The notes beneath the pieces were generated by a model. It searched no databases and was not told the origin of the DNA. It worked only from the letters and a program-made list of their open reading frames with translations. Positions 1 through 8,541 of a DNA stretch of 64,000 nucleotides are shown here, in pieces; position 1 is the stretch's first letter, and the number at the start of each line of letters is the position of its first letter. Made by a program: the position numbers and the translations under genes. Source of the DNA: Thermoplasmata archaeon (GTDB lineage: Archaea > Thermoplasmatota > Thermoplasmata > UBA10834); the NCBI GenBank assembly GCA_020696365.1, contig JAEHCM010000001.1, positions 374,025 through 438,024 of the forward strand, given 5' to 3'.

Positions 1-81
1 GGCGCTGGCGGTAGAAGCCTTTCCTTGGAGGAGCTTGTTGAGAACAACCCCAAGGGATCGAAAGTTAGGATAATGGGGTGA
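1..81 (+). CDS. rpl18e: Large ribosomal subunit protein eL18 (L18e), C-terminal end only
   Basis: Frame 1 is open from the left edge to a TGA at 79-81 and encodes 26 residues ending in SKVRIMG, preceded by LEELVENNPKG. This matches the typical C-terminal end of archaeal L18e, and L18e normally precedes uL13 in the archaeal L18e-L13-S9-RpoN operon, which is what follows here. The start lies outside the window. It is followed after 4 nt by rpl13, consistent with co-transcription. The call rests on a short tail plus gene order, so it is good but not certain. Confidence 0.75.
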   Translation, partial: GAGGRSLSLEELVENNPKGSKVRIMG

Positions 82-85
82 TTGT

Positions 86-502
86 GTGGCAGTCATAGAC
101 GCGCAGGAGCAGGTCCTCGGGAGACTCTGTACGCATGTGGCCAAGCGGCTGCTCAACGGCGAGGAGATCACCATTGTCAACGCTCAGAAGGTCAAGATTT
201 CCGGCAGAAAGGCACAGCTTTTGGAGCACTACGCTCAGAGGCGGGCCCGTGGGAAGGGCATTAGCGGCCCGAAATATCCCCGCTCCGCTGACATGATATT
301 CAGGCGCACCGTCAGAGGTATGTTGGATTACAGGAAGACTACGGGAAAGGAAGCGTACAAGCGGCTGAGAGTGTATGTAGGTGTTCCGTCGGAGCTTCGT
401 GAGATAAAGGCCGAGAGCCCGGAGGTGGCTAAGAAGCCGCGTCTGGCCCGGTACGTGTATCTCGAGGAGATCTCCAAAGAACTCGGTTCCAGGAGGATGT
501 GA
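86..502 (+). CDS. rpl13: Large ribosomal subunit protein uL13
   Basis: A 138-residue protein starting at GTG (86), four bases after the preceding stop. It opens with a short conserved block (AVIDAQEQVLGRLCTHVAKR) and carries the central KYPRSADMIFRRTVRGML region typical of L13, in which archaeal members are about 140-155 residues. uL13 is an early-assembling protein of the 50S subunit. It sits in the usual archaeal order between L18e and S9 and is separated from rps9 by only 4 nt, so translation is probably coupled within one operon transcript. Confidence 0.96.
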   Translation: MAVIDAQEQVLGRLCTHVAKRLLNGEEITIVNAQKVKISGRKAQLLEHYAQRRARGKGISGPKYPRSADMIFRRTVRGMLDYRKTTGKEAYKRLRVYVGVPSELREIKAESPEVAKKPRLARYVYLEEISKELGSRRM

Positions 503-506
503 TGTC

Positions 507-905
507 ATGAAGGTCGTTGTTGTCAGCGGCAAGAGGAAGAGCGCGGTCGCGAGAGCGACCGTTAGAAAGGGCCGCGGGCTGGTACGCGTGAATAGCGTTC
601 CTTTGGAGGTTTTCGAACCCTATCTCGCAAGAGTCAAGATTGAGGAACCGCTCACGCTTGCCGGAAACAGAGTCTCGAAGGTTGATATCGATATCAATGT
701 TCAGGGCGGCGGGTTCATGGGCCAGGCGGCTGCCACCAGGACGGCAATAGCGAAGGGGCTTGTACAGTTCCTCGGGGACGAGGACCTGCAGGAGCTCTAT
801 TCGAAATACGACCGGTCTCTGCTCGTATCCGATCCGAGAAGGAAGCTTCCGAAGAAACCGCTCGGAAGAGGCGCAAGGAAGAAGCGTCAGAAGTCCTACA
901 GGTGA
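507..905 (+). CDS. rps9: Small ribosomal subunit protein uS9
   Basis: A 132-residue protein beginning at ATG 507. It has the S9 signatures: an N-terminal [13 protein letters not shown] segment, a middle [12 protein letters not shown] stretch, and a basic C-terminal tail ending KKRQKSYR, which in S9 reaches toward the P-site tRNA. Length and composition are normal for archaeal S9. It lies between rpl13 and rpoN with 4-nt gaps on either side, the standard archaeal arrangement, so it is almost certainly one operon. Confidence 0.97.
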   Translation: MKVVVVSGKRKSAVARATVRKGRGLVRVNSVPLEVFEPYLARVKIEEPLTLAGNRVSKVDIDINVQGGGFMGQAAATRTAIAKGLVQFLGDEDLQELYSKYDRSLLVSDPRRKLPKKPLGRGARKKRQKSYR

Positions 906-909
906 TAGA

Positions 910-1098
910 ATGATAATCCCAGTTCGATGCTTCACTTGCGGCAAAGTGGTAGGTAGCGCGTTTGAGGAGTTCGTTAGGAGAACCGATATGGGCGAATCGC
1001 CCAAGGAGGTTCTCGACGCATTGCGTCTCGAGCGGTACTGCTGCCGGCGGATGATATTGACGCATGCAGACCTGATCGATGAGGTGGCTCCCTACTGA
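910..1098 (+). CDS. rpoN: DNA-directed RNA polymerase subunit N (Rpb10 homologue)
   Basis: Sixty-two residues from ATG 910, five bases past the rps9 stop. The N-terminal [15 protein letters not shown] and the later ERYCCRRM carry the CX2C...CC zinc site that defines the RpoN/RPB10 family. The protein is a structural subunit at the base of the archaeal RNA polymerase. In many archaea rpoK follows in the same operon; here a tRNA-Pro gene follows instead and no rpoK is seen. The longer in-frame extension upstream overlaps rps9 and is not the real start. Confidence 0.96.
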   Translation: MIIPVRCFTCGKVVGSAFEEFVRRTDMGESPKEVLDALRLERYCCRRMILTHADLIDEVAPY

Positions 1099-1127
1099 GG
1101 CGCCCCTCCGCCGATCTCTTTCTTTTC

Positions 1128-1203
1128 GGGCCCGTGGGGTAGCTTGGCATCCTTCCAGCTTGGGGTGCTGGTAACTCGCGTTCAAATCGCGACGGGCCCA
1201 CCA
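1128..1203 (+). tRNA. tRNA-Pro (anticodon GGG), CCA encoded
   Basis: The acceptor strands GGGCCCG (1128-1134) and CGGGCCC (1193-1199) pair fully. The anticodon stem CCAGC/GCTGG encloses the loop TTGGGGT with anticodon GGG, reading CCC/CCU proline codons. The T arm is TCGCG-TTCAAAT-CGCGA. Discriminator A1200 is followed by CCA at 1201-1203, so the CCA end is genome-encoded. No intron is needed to fold it. Confidence 0.96.
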
Positions 1204-1216
1204 CGCAAGGACTGAG

Positions 1217-2944
1217 CTAACGCGTGTGCCCATTCTGGTTCAGGTCGTCACAGACCTTCATAAGGCTCGTAATCATGACCGTGCCCTTCCTGTGGTCCCC
1301 TTCGACCCTATTCTCAACGCGTATCGTCCCGCCACAACACCCAACGAGATGGTTCACCAGATGAAGGCCTAGCCCAGCTCCAGGGACCGAGTGGTCTTGC
1401 CGGTAGTATCTCTCGAAGATCTTCGGCTTCTCATCGTCCAATATTCCCCTTCCGTAGTCGGCGATCCTGACACGCCAGTAGTCATCATCCTCTTCATGGG
1501 CCGCTACGATGTCCACGTCCACGACGACCTCTTCGTTGTGGTCGAACTTGATGGCGTTCGTCAACAGGTTCGCGAAGAGTCTCGTCAGCAGAGGGCTCCC
1601 CCTAACCTTGCATGGTTCAGTCGGCGGCCTGAAGTTTACGGTCACCTTCCGGTCTGGGTAGGTTCTCTTCGATTCATCTATCGCGTCGCGGAGCACGGTC
1701 ACCAGGTCCTTCGACTCACAGTCCTTGCTTCCGAGAGCCACGACTCTTCTCGCATCTCTTACGACCGATGACAATTCGTGGGCCCCTCGGATTGCCTTCG
1801 ATATGGTCTTCATGTTCTTTCGTTCCGATTCAGATAGGCCCTGCGACCTCTCGAGCTTGTCCAGAAAATGCATCGCCGCGGTCGTGTGGTTGATTATGTC
1901 GTGGGACAACAAGTCGTTTAGGAACTCGGATTCCTCTTTGGCTTCCACGAGCTGTCTCTCAAGTCTGCCTCTCTCGGTCACGTCTCGCAGGGTCGCCTGG
2001 ATACAGCTCTCCTTGTCGATCTCAGCAATCCTTGCGGACGCCTCCACGGTCACCACCCCGTTCAATTTCGTATCCAAGTCCATCTCGAAGTTGTGGGCAG
2101 AGCCTTCCTTGTCTAGTGCCCATTTCAACGCTGAGAACGCATCGGAGTCTTTGGGTAGGATATCTTCGATATGACGGTCTTCGAGGTCTCCCCGGTCTCC
2201 ATATCCTAGCAAGTTCAGGCACGAGCGATTCCCGGACATAATTCTGCCGCCCATAGCGATGATCAGGATCGGATCGGGTGAAAGGTTGATGAGGGATCGG
2301 TAGTTCTCCTCTGACCTCCTGAGCTCCTCCGTGCGCTTCCGTACTTTCCTCTCGAGCGTAAGGGCAAGGTTCTGAAGGTCGAGATTCCGGAGGAGAATCT
2401 CTTCGTTGAGTCTGAGCGTATGCTCAGATATCGACTCCTCTTTGCACTCCACCTTGTGCCCAGATTTCTCCAATTCTCTGATTGGCGCGATGATGAATCT
2501 GCACCTTTCCTTTCCCTGAGCGACGCATTCAACTTCGAGAGCGAAAATCTCGGCTTGCCCTGTTTCCTCATCGTCGAAGGCATGCTTGCAGATGCCTGCT
2601 AGAAAACCTGAGGTGTATGAGCATGAAGTGGTGGTCTGTAGTTCGTTGGAATCACTGAAGGTCATGGTCTCGAAACCATTCTTCGCTGTTACCTCAACAG
2701 TCCGCGTGCCCTCATCTATTTTCTCAACTCTGTGATCGCCGAGGCCTTCTGAGGAGTAGATGCGAAGAATCTCGTCCAGAGTGGATGCTGGAGAGCCAGG
2801 TTTCAGGCTCGCTTGTTTCTTCTCGCAGTATTCTCCCGCTCCGGCTAGTCCCGCTCTGTACAGGATTTCCTTCTCGAATAAGCCGACCTCTGATCGGAGG
2901 ATCTTCTTCAGAGCTTGAAATCCTCCGGCGATTTCCAGAATCAC
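1217..2944 (-). CDS. Sensor histidine kinase with V4R-like and PAS domains
   Basis: A 575-residue soluble kinase. Residues about 50-165 resemble a V4R ligand-binding domain (cysteines near 108, 119 and 140), about 175-215 is a charged coiled coil, about 215-330 is a PAS domain, and the rest is a histidine-kinase core. The H-box is LLSHDIINH with the phospho-acceptor near His348; the N-box is LLTNAIKFD; G boxes are DYGRGI and GAGLGLHLV. No transmembrane segment is seen, so it should sense a cytoplasmic signal. No response regulator lies beside it. The start is GTG at 2944. The frame stays open about 150 nt further upstream without a standard start codon, and a TATA-like box (AGTATTTAATC, minus strand) lies near 3118-3128, so the leader is long or the N terminus is longer than called. 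Confidence 0.85.
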   Translation of the reverse strand: MILEIAGGFQALKKILRSEVGLFEKEILYRAGLAGAGEYCEKKQASLKPGSPASTLDEILRIYSSEGLGDHRVEKIDEGTRTVEVTAKNGFETMTFSDSNELQTTTSCSYTSGFLAGICKHAFDDEETGQAEIFALEVECVAQGKERCRFIIAPIRELEKSGHKVECKEESISEHTLRLNEEILLRNLDLQNLALTLERKVRKRTEELRRSEENYRSLINLSPDPILIIAMGGRIMSGNRSCLNLLGYGDRGDLEDRHIEDILPKDSDAFSALKWALDKEGSAHNFEMDLDTKLNGVVTVEASARIAEIDKESCIQATLRDVTERGRLERQLVEAKEESEFLNDLLSHDIINHTTAAMHFLDKLERSQGLSESERKNMKTISKAIRGAHELSSVVRDARRVVALGSKDCESKDLVTVLRDAIDESKRTYPDRKVTVNFRPPTEPCKVRGSPLLTRLFANLLTNAIKFDHNEEVVVDVDIVAAHEEDDDYWRVRIADYGRGILDDEKPKIFERYYRQDHSVPGAGLGLHLVNHLVGCCGGTIRVENRVEGDHRKGTVMITSLMKVCDDLNQNGHTR

Positions 2945-3142
2945 CCTTTCCTGGTCGTTCGATGGACCAGAGATGTTGTCCGAACCTGATACTGGTTCGT
3001 CGGGTGTGAGAGTTCTTTCAGGTGAAGGCAGACTATCACCTACGTGTTCCGTGGGCAGAGATGCGTTTGTAGAGAGATAACTCTGCGAGTGTTGCCCATT
3101 TCCATCATCGCAGTCTGGATTAAATACTTTCGCGGTTCTCTA

Positions 3143-3988
3143 TCAGCCGTTCTGAATGATCGGCCAAGCAACCTGCAACGCCTGGGCCGTCTCCGGGACA
3201 TCATGAGCTCTTATGACGTTGGCACCATTCGCAACCGCAAGAACGGCCGCAGCTAGCGACCCGCCCAGCCTACCATCGATCGGACTGCCAGTAATCTTGC
3301 CGATGAAGGATTTTCTGGACACACCTATTGCGATCGCCTTTCCCAACGAGCGCAGCTCCCGTAGTCTCGTGAGTATCTCAATGTTATGATCGAGATTCTT
3401 GCCGAAACCGATGCCAGGGTCAATCATTATCTTGTCGGCGCTTATCCCAGCCTTCTCAGCGACCGCAATTCTATCCTCCAAGAAGGTAGATATGTCCGCC
3501 ACCACGTCTCCGTACTTGGGTGACTTCTGCATCGTTCTCGGGGTTCCCTGCATGTGCATGATTATGACAGATGCGTCATGCTCAGCGATTACCTCCGCCA
3601 TGCCTTCCCCTCTCAGGCCGTTGACGTCGTTCACTACGGAAGCTCCAGCTTTGAGCGCCTCCCTCGCCACTTCGGCCTTCATCGTGTCGATGGAAACTCT
3701 GCCAGGATGTCTTCCAGCCAGTTTTCTCACGATCTCGGTAGTCCTTCTGATCTCTTCGTCAGTCGGAACCGTGTTCGCACCAGGTCTGGTCGACTCCCCT
3801 CCTACGTCAACGAATCCGGCTCCAGCAGCGAACATGTCCAATCCAGTCTTGACAGCTCTCCTCATGTCCTCTCCGAGGCCGTCGCCCGAGAAGGAATCAG
3901 TGGTGGCATTGACGACCCCCATCACCATCGGGGGACCGAACCTGATTGTCCTCGACCCCACCCTTAGGACCGAAGTGGAGATGCTCAA
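3143..3988 (-). CDS. folP: Dihydropteroate synthase
   Basis: A 281-residue TIM-barrel enzyme of the pterin-binding family. It joins a pterin pyrophosphate to an aryl amine in folate or modified-pterin synthesis. Motifs in order: MGVVNATTDSF near the N terminus, VDVGGESTRPG, SIDTMKAEVA, VNDVNG, MHMQGTP, DPGIGFGK, GVSRKSFIG and NVIRAHD, covering the pterin and pyrophosphate site. Length is typical (260-290). It starts 17 nt after the stop of the HdrD-like gene on the same strand and is probably the last gene of that run. The real aryl-amine substrate in an archaeon may differ from p-aminobenzoate. Confidence 0.93.
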   Translation of the reverse strand: MSISTSVLRVGSRTIRFGPPMVMGVVNATTDSFSGDGLGEDMRRAVKTGLDMFAAGAGFVDVGGESTRPGANTVPTDEEIRRTTEIVRKLAGRHPGRVSIDTMKAEVAREALKAGASVVNDVNGLRGEGMAEVIAEHDASVIIMHMQGTPRTMQKSPKYGDVVADISTFLEDRIAVAEKAGISADKIMIDPGIGFGKNLDHNIEILTRLRELRSLGKAIAIGVSRKSFIGKITGSPIDGRLGGSLAAAVLAVANGANVIRAHDVPETAQALQVAWPIIQNG

Positions 3989-4005
3989 GTCACAGTACCT
4001 CCAAT

Positions 4006-5100
4006 CTAGACTATCAGAAGGTCATCGATCAGCTCGGTTATGTCCATTATCTCTATGTCTGCCTTGATCAGTTCGTTCCCTAGTTTCAAAGTGCTCACGC
4101 AGAACGGACAGGATGTGATGAGCAGGTCTGCGATTTCAGAGGCCGTTTTCACACGTCTGGAGGCGATTCTCTGCGCAGCAGCAGGATCCGCCGCGCGAAC
4201 TCCTCCTCCACCACCGCAACACCTGGAAGACTCCTTACTCTCGCCCATCTCCACATATTCCGCTTCCGGTATCATCCTGAGGAGCGTGCGGGGTTCGTCA
4301 TAGATCTTCATGTGTCTGCCAATGTGGCACGGATCGTGATATGTGATCCTCTTCTTGAGCGGCTTCAGTTTGAAATCCTGCCTCGTGAGGAATTGGGTCA
4401 TGTGCTCGACCTCGAAATCGTAGGAAGTGTGTTTCGTGTATTCTTCCTTGAACATGTGCAGGCAGCCTGCGCACGTGAAGAGGAGCTTCTTGATGCCGCG
4501 TCTTCTGACTTCCTCGAGGTTCGCGTTCATCAGTCCCTCGATATCCTCCTGAGGCAGCCCGATTCTATGGAGCGTGCTTCCACAACACACCTCGTCGATG
4601 AGTGTGAAGTCAATGCCGAGCTTCTTCAGAATCGAAATGGAATGTTCCGCGATCTCAGTGGTCCGGTAGCGCGCGGTGCATCCGATGAAGTAACCGATCT
4701 CCGCCTCCTTCGAAGGTACGCCGAAATCCGCCTTCTTCGTCTCTCCGTACGGGTTCTGCGTCTTCTCGATATTCTCCACAATCTTCGAATGGACGGGAAG
4801 CATGTGACCGGCCTTGACGAGGTCGCCTCTGGCGGCCTTGACGATTTCAATCACTTTGATGTTGGAGGGGCACCTTCGTTCACAGTCCTTGCAGGTCGTG
4901 CACTGGTAGATTCGCTTCACGACGGAATCGTCCGGCTCAATGTCTCCTCTTATCAGGCCATAGGCAAGAATGACTTTGCCTCTGGCAACAGCCGGTTCCC
5001 ATTGGTTGTCCTCGAAATACGGACAGACGCTCTTACAGAATCCGCAGAAGGTACATGTGAGCATCTCCATCTCAAGCTTCTTCGACCTATCTGCTTCCAT
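4006..5100 (-). CDS. Fe-S oxidoreductase, HdrD/GlpC-like (two 4Fe-4S motifs, two CCG domains)
   Basis: A 364-residue protein of the HdrD/GlpC/LldE class. The N terminus has two ferredoxin-type clusters (CTFCGFCKSVCPYF, then CTTCKDCERRCP). The C-terminal half has two cysteine-rich CCG domains (GCTARY...CCGSTLHRIG and CHIGRH...RCCGGGGG). Such subunits pass electrons between a flavin dehydrogenase and a quinone or disulfide. ATG 5100 was chosen because GGGAGGT lies six bases upstream; the longer reading from 5127 adds nine residues. It follows the larA-like gene by 47 nt, suggesting a shared role in hydroxy-acid metabolism, but no GlcD-like flavoprotein partner is in the window. Confidence 0.85.
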   Translation of the reverse strand: MEADRSKKLEMEMLTCTFCGFCKSVCPYFEDNQWEPAVARGKVILAYGLIRGDIEPDDSVVKRIYQCTTCKDCERRCPSNIKVIEIVKAARGDLVKAGHMLPVHSKIVENIEKTQNPYGETKKADFGVPSKEAEIGYFIGCTARYRTTEIAEHSISILKKLGIDFTLIDEVCCGSTLHRIGLPQEDIEGLMNANLEEVRRRGIKKLLFTCAGCLHMFKEEYTKHTSYDFEVEHMTQFLTRQDFKLKPLKKRITYHDPCHIGRHMKIYDEPRTLLRMIPEAEYVEMGESKESSRCCGGGGGVRAADPAAAQRIASRRVKTASEIADLLITSCPFCVSTLKLGNELIKADIEIMDITELIDDLLIV

Positions 5101-5147
5101 CACAGTACCTCCCTTGCTTACCGACACGATTTATGGTCAGCGATTCA

Positions 5148-6392
5148 TCAGTCTGACTCGACTTTTGGGACAGTAATCACAGCGTCCATTATAAAGGTCA
5201 CCTTCGACCCAGGTCCGAGCTCTGCCAAGGCTCCGTCCACAGCCTCTTGGAGGGATGACATTGGAACCATGTGAGCTTTCTCGACGATCTCCGGCTCAAG
5301 TCTAGTGACTGCGAACATCTTCATCCTGAGGCCTATCTCGGCCATCTTTGCTGCTTTGTGATAGCCGAGCTTGAACTCCCGGGATATCTTCTCAAGAGCT
5401 TCGTTCGGCGTCGTCGCGCTTGCCAGGAGTTTCAGGAAGGTGTCAGCTCCGACGCCTGTTCTGCAGGCACTCACGAGTATCAGAATTCCGCCATCTCTGA
5501 CGGAGTGTTTTGCGTTATCTAGAGCCTTCTGCGACTGGTACAGGTCTATGTCGTGAGGGAACGAAGTGACCGCCACGACGATGTCCGCCTTCTTCATCTT
5601 GACGACGAAAACCTCGTCGGCCTTCCGTACCGCGGACTTGAAAGTCGAATCAATATCTCCTGAATACGCAGAGCACACCTTGTGCCCCTTGTCCAACACC
5701 GCCATGATGGAGAATATCTTCTTCCCGTCCAGGAACGCCATCGCCTCTATCATATCCTCGTGAACAGGATTACCCTTCAGGTTGAGTGCCTGAGCTTCCT
5801 GAGTGAGTGCCAACTTGTGGTTCTGTTCTATCGTTCCATAGGCTGCGACGCCAGGCAGGAAAGCCTTCCTGCCGCCAGTGTACCCTGCGAAGTAGTGCGG
5901 TTCGACGCTCCCGATGACCACTATACGGTCAGCCTCCTGGACGAGTTTGTTCATCCACACATCTGTGCCTCTACTGGTGGTTCCGAAGTGCACCAACTCG
6001 CTGTTCTTGGAATCATGCGAGTGCACCCTCGCCTTGATCGAGTCGTATCTGGAGCCGAACACGAACCTGTACTCCTCATCTGTCGGGGTTCGGTGCATGC
6101 CCGTTGCTATGATGTACTCCGCCCCTACCCTATCCAAGGTCGACCCAATCAGGTCAAGGACCTTCTCGGTGGGAGTCGGGCGTGTCGCGTCGTTGACAAT
6201 CACCAGCACTTTGCTCGCACCCTGGAGGAAATCGTCGAGGCTTGCAGAATCAATTGGGGTGTCAACGGCCTCTCGCAACAGCTCCATCTCGTCGGCCTCG
6301 GGCAACTCATTCGGGTAGGCGACCTCCCCCATGTTGTCGTCTGGAACCTCTACTATCTCCGTTCCCTCTCCGTAGGGCACTTCGACTCTCAT
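5148..6392 (-). CDS. larA: LarA-family nickel-dependent lactate racemase-like protein
   Basis: A 414-residue member of the LarA superfamily, whose enzymes use a nickel-pincer nucleotide to racemise or epimerise 2-hydroxy acids. Visible motifs: VNDATRPTP, ATGMHR, SVEPHYFAGYTGGRK (equivalent to the histidine and lysine that hold the cofactor), IEQNH (second nickel histidine) and FPHDIDLYQSQKA. The usual binding residues look intact. LarB, LarC and LarE, needed to make the cofactor, are not here. It leads a minus-strand run with the HdrD-like gene and folP. The true substrate could be another 2-hydroxy acid, since the superfamily is broad. Confidence 0.82.
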   Translation of the reverse strand: MRVEVPYGEGTEIVEVPDDNMGEVAYPNELPEADEMELLREAVDTPIDSASLDDFLQGASKVLVIVNDATRPTPTEKVLDLIGSTLDRVGAEYIIATGMHRTPTDEEYRFVFGSRYDSIKARVHSHDSKNSELVHFGTTSRGTDVWMNKLVQEADRIVVIGSVEPHYFAGYTGGRKAFLPGVAAYGTIEQNHKLALTQEAQALNLKGNPVHEDMIEAMAFLDGKKIFSIMAVLDKGHKVCSAYSGDIDSTFKSAVRKADEVFVVKMKKADIVVAVTSFPHDIDLYQSQKALDNAKHSVRDGGILILVSACRTGVGADTFLKLLASATTPNEALEKISREFKLGYHKAAKMAEIGLRMKMFAVTRLEPEIVEKAHMVPMSSLQEAVDGALAELGPGSKVTFIMDAVITVPKVESD

Positions 6393-6514
6393 TTCAGATT
6401 ACCGGGCAAGAATACTGATTCGCCTATTAGTACGTTAAGCTGTGTCATGGTCTTGTGAAAAACCGTCCAAGCCTCTGAAAAGGCTTAATTACGAAACAGC
6501 AATCTATTGTCCTT

Positions 6515-7492
6515 GTGAAGACCCTTGGAACTCTGGGTGAGCGCGAGGCGATTAGAATAATCGACAGAATCGTCAAAAGCGACGCCGAGGTGGGCATTGG
6601 CGACGACTGTGCCGCAATCGACATGGGAGACAGATTCCTGCTGGTGACCACCGATATGATGGCACCGAAAACGCATATCCCGAAGGGAATGGGTCCTTAC
6701 GACATTGGCTGGTCCATCGTTGCTGTAAATCTCAGCGATATCGCAGCTATGGGCGGCCGCCCTCTGGCGGTCGTCACTGCGATAGGGATGACCCGCGGGC
6801 ACCCTATCGAGTATCTTGAGCAGATCGTCGACGGCATGAACGACTGCGCGCGGCATTTCGATACGAGCATCGTCGGGGGTGACACCAAGGAGCACGAGAT
6901 ACTGACCCTTTGCGGTACCGCGATCGGCGAGGTGGCGAGGGACCGCATCCTGCTGAGAAAAGGCGCCAGACCCGGAGATCTCGTGGCTATCTCTGGCGAG
7001 CTCGGCAAGGCTGGTGCTGGTTACTACTCCTTGAAGCGCAAACTGTCTCTCGAAGAGGCCGAAACTGCTCTGAAGAGGCCACGTCCCAGGCTCAAAGAGG
7101 CCGCATCTCTCGCAGACGCCGGGTTCGTGACTTCATGTATGGACATTTCTGACGGACTCTCGTCATCGATATTCGAGTTGTCGAGGAGCTCAGGACTCAC
7201 CTACGAAATCGACTATTCGCGCATTTCCAAGGCGAAGGAGGTGGAGTTGGCTTTCCACGACTTGGAACGCCAGAAATCTCTAGTCCTCAACTTCGGCGAC
7301 GACTATGAGCTGCTCTTCACAGTCAAACGAGAGGCAGAAACCGACCTGGCGAATCTGGCATCCGAGATAGGCTGCCCGCTGACAGTTATCGGAAAGGTCA
7401 CTAGCGGGGAACAGAACATTCTTATCGACAGCGGCAAGAGGGAAAAGCTGGAGAACCTGGGTTATGAGCACTTCAGATCCCGCCAATCATGA
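6515..7492 (+). CDS. thiL: Thiamine-monophosphate kinase
   Basis: A 325-residue kinase of the PurM/ThiL fold that phosphorylates thiamine phosphate to thiamine diphosphate. Typical signatures are VGIGDDCAAID near the N terminus, LLVTTDMM, the metal-binding VNLSDIAAMGG, SIVGGDTKE, and the C-terminal CMDISDGLSSSI and FGDDYELLF. The start is GTG 6515. A TATA-like CTTAATTA at 6484-6491 lies about 25-30 nt upstream, so the message is probably leaderless. Its end overlaps the next radical SAM gene by 29 nt. It is divergent from larA. Confidence 0.94.
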   Translation: MKTLGTLGEREAIRIIDRIVKSDAEVGIGDDCAAIDMGDRFLLVTTDMMAPKTHIPKGMGPYDIGWSIVAVNLSDIAAMGGRPLAVVTAIGMTRGHPIEYLEQIVDGMNDCARHFDTSIVGGDTKEHEILTLCGTAIGEVARDRILLRKGARPGDLVAISGELGKAGAGYYSLKRKLSLEEAETALKRPRPRLKEAASLADAGFVTSCMDISDGLSSSIFELSRSSGLTYEIDYSRISKAKEVELAFHDLERQKSLVLNFGDDYELLFTVKREAETDLANLASEIGCPLTVIGKVTSGEQNILIDSGKREKLENLGYEHFRSRQS

Positions 7493-8486
7493 GGCAAGAT
7501 TCTACGAGGCGGAGGGGGCGCAGATAAGATGCCTGCTCTGTCCTCATAACTGCCTGATCGCGACTGGAAAACGTGGACTGTGCGGGGTAAGGGAGAACAG
7601 GGGCGGCAAGCTTTACTCTCTGATATACGGCTTGGCATCGTCGATACACCCCGACCCGATCGAGAAGAAGCCCCTCTTCCATTTTCTCCCAGGGACGACG
7701 GCTGTATCCTTCGGCTCGGTCGGCTGCAATCTGACATGCCGTCATTGCCAGAACCATTCCATTTCGAGAGCCTCTCCGTCAGACCCCTCCCTCACGAAGG
7801 TGTCTCCGGAGGATGTCGTTCGGCACGCGAGGTCATGGAACGCCAAGTCGGTTTCATGGACATACAATGAACCTACGATTTGGCACGAATTCACAACTCA
7901 TGCTTCACGCATCGCCCACGAGGCTGGCCTCAGGACGAGCTATGTGACCAACGGATACATCAGCGAGTCTCCTCTCACGGAACTCAAGGGCGTGATTGAC
8001 GCCATGAATATCGATGTCAAGTCGTTCAGAGAAGAGTTCTATCGTGATATCTGCGGCGGCCACCTCGCGCCCGTGCTTAAGACTTGCGAGCGGGTCATCG
8101 AGCTAGGGATCCATCTTGAGTTGACCTATCTTGTCATCCCGAGCCACAACGACTCTATCGAAGAGCTGGAAAGCTTCGTGAACTGGGTGAGAGACAGCCT
8201 CCGAACGGACACCCCCGTGCATTTCTCGGCCTTTCATCCCGACTACAGATTGACAAGGGTCCCGAAAACTCCGATGAAGACTCTGGACCTTGCCTTTGAC
8301 GTCGCGCGAAAGGCGGGTCTTGAATTCGTGTACATCGGGAATGTCCATGCTGGCGACCGCGACGACACATTCTGCCCCGCGTGCGGGACTCTTGTGATTG
8401 AGAGGGATGGGCATGCTATATCGAGGAACGCCCTCGACGGTGACCGATGTAGTGGGTGTGGTCGCTCTCTGAACATGATAATCTAG
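7464..8486 (+). CDS. amrS: AmmeMemoRadiSam-type radical SAM enzyme (AmrS/PflA-like)
   Basis: A 340-residue radical SAM protein. An N-terminal cysteine motif (CLLCPHNCLIATGKRGLC) precedes the radical SAM cluster signature CNLTCRHCQN, and a C-terminal zinc-like pair (CPACG...CSGCG) closes the protein. This arrangement, with GVRENRGG and LFHFLPGTTAVSFGSVGC, is that of the AmmeMemoRadiSam radical SAM partner, which is widespread in archaea and has no settled reaction. The AMMECR1 and Memo partners are not in the window. ATG 7464 overlaps thiL by 29 nt, so the two are co-transcribed. Confidence 0.88.
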   Translation: MSTSDPANHEARFYEAEGAQIRCLLCPHNCLIATGKRGLCGVRENRGGKLYSLIYGLASSIHPDPIEKKPLFHFLPGTTAVSFGSVGCNLTCRHCQNHSISRASPSDPSLTKVSPEDVVRHARSWNAKSVSWTYNEPTIWHEFTTHASRIAHEAGLRTSYVTNGYISESPLTELKGVIDAMNIDVKSFREEFYRDICGGHLAPVLKTCERVIELGIHLELTYLVIPSHNDSIEELESFVNWVRDSLRTDTPVHFSAFHPDYRLTRVPKTPMKTLDLAFDVARKAGLEFVYIGNVHAGDRDDTFCPACGTLVIERDGHAISRNALDGDRCSGCGRSLNMII

Positions 8487-8541
8487 GGAGGCTCCACACG
8501 ATCGGTCGTGCAGTCACGCGACATCCTCTGACCGATGTCCT

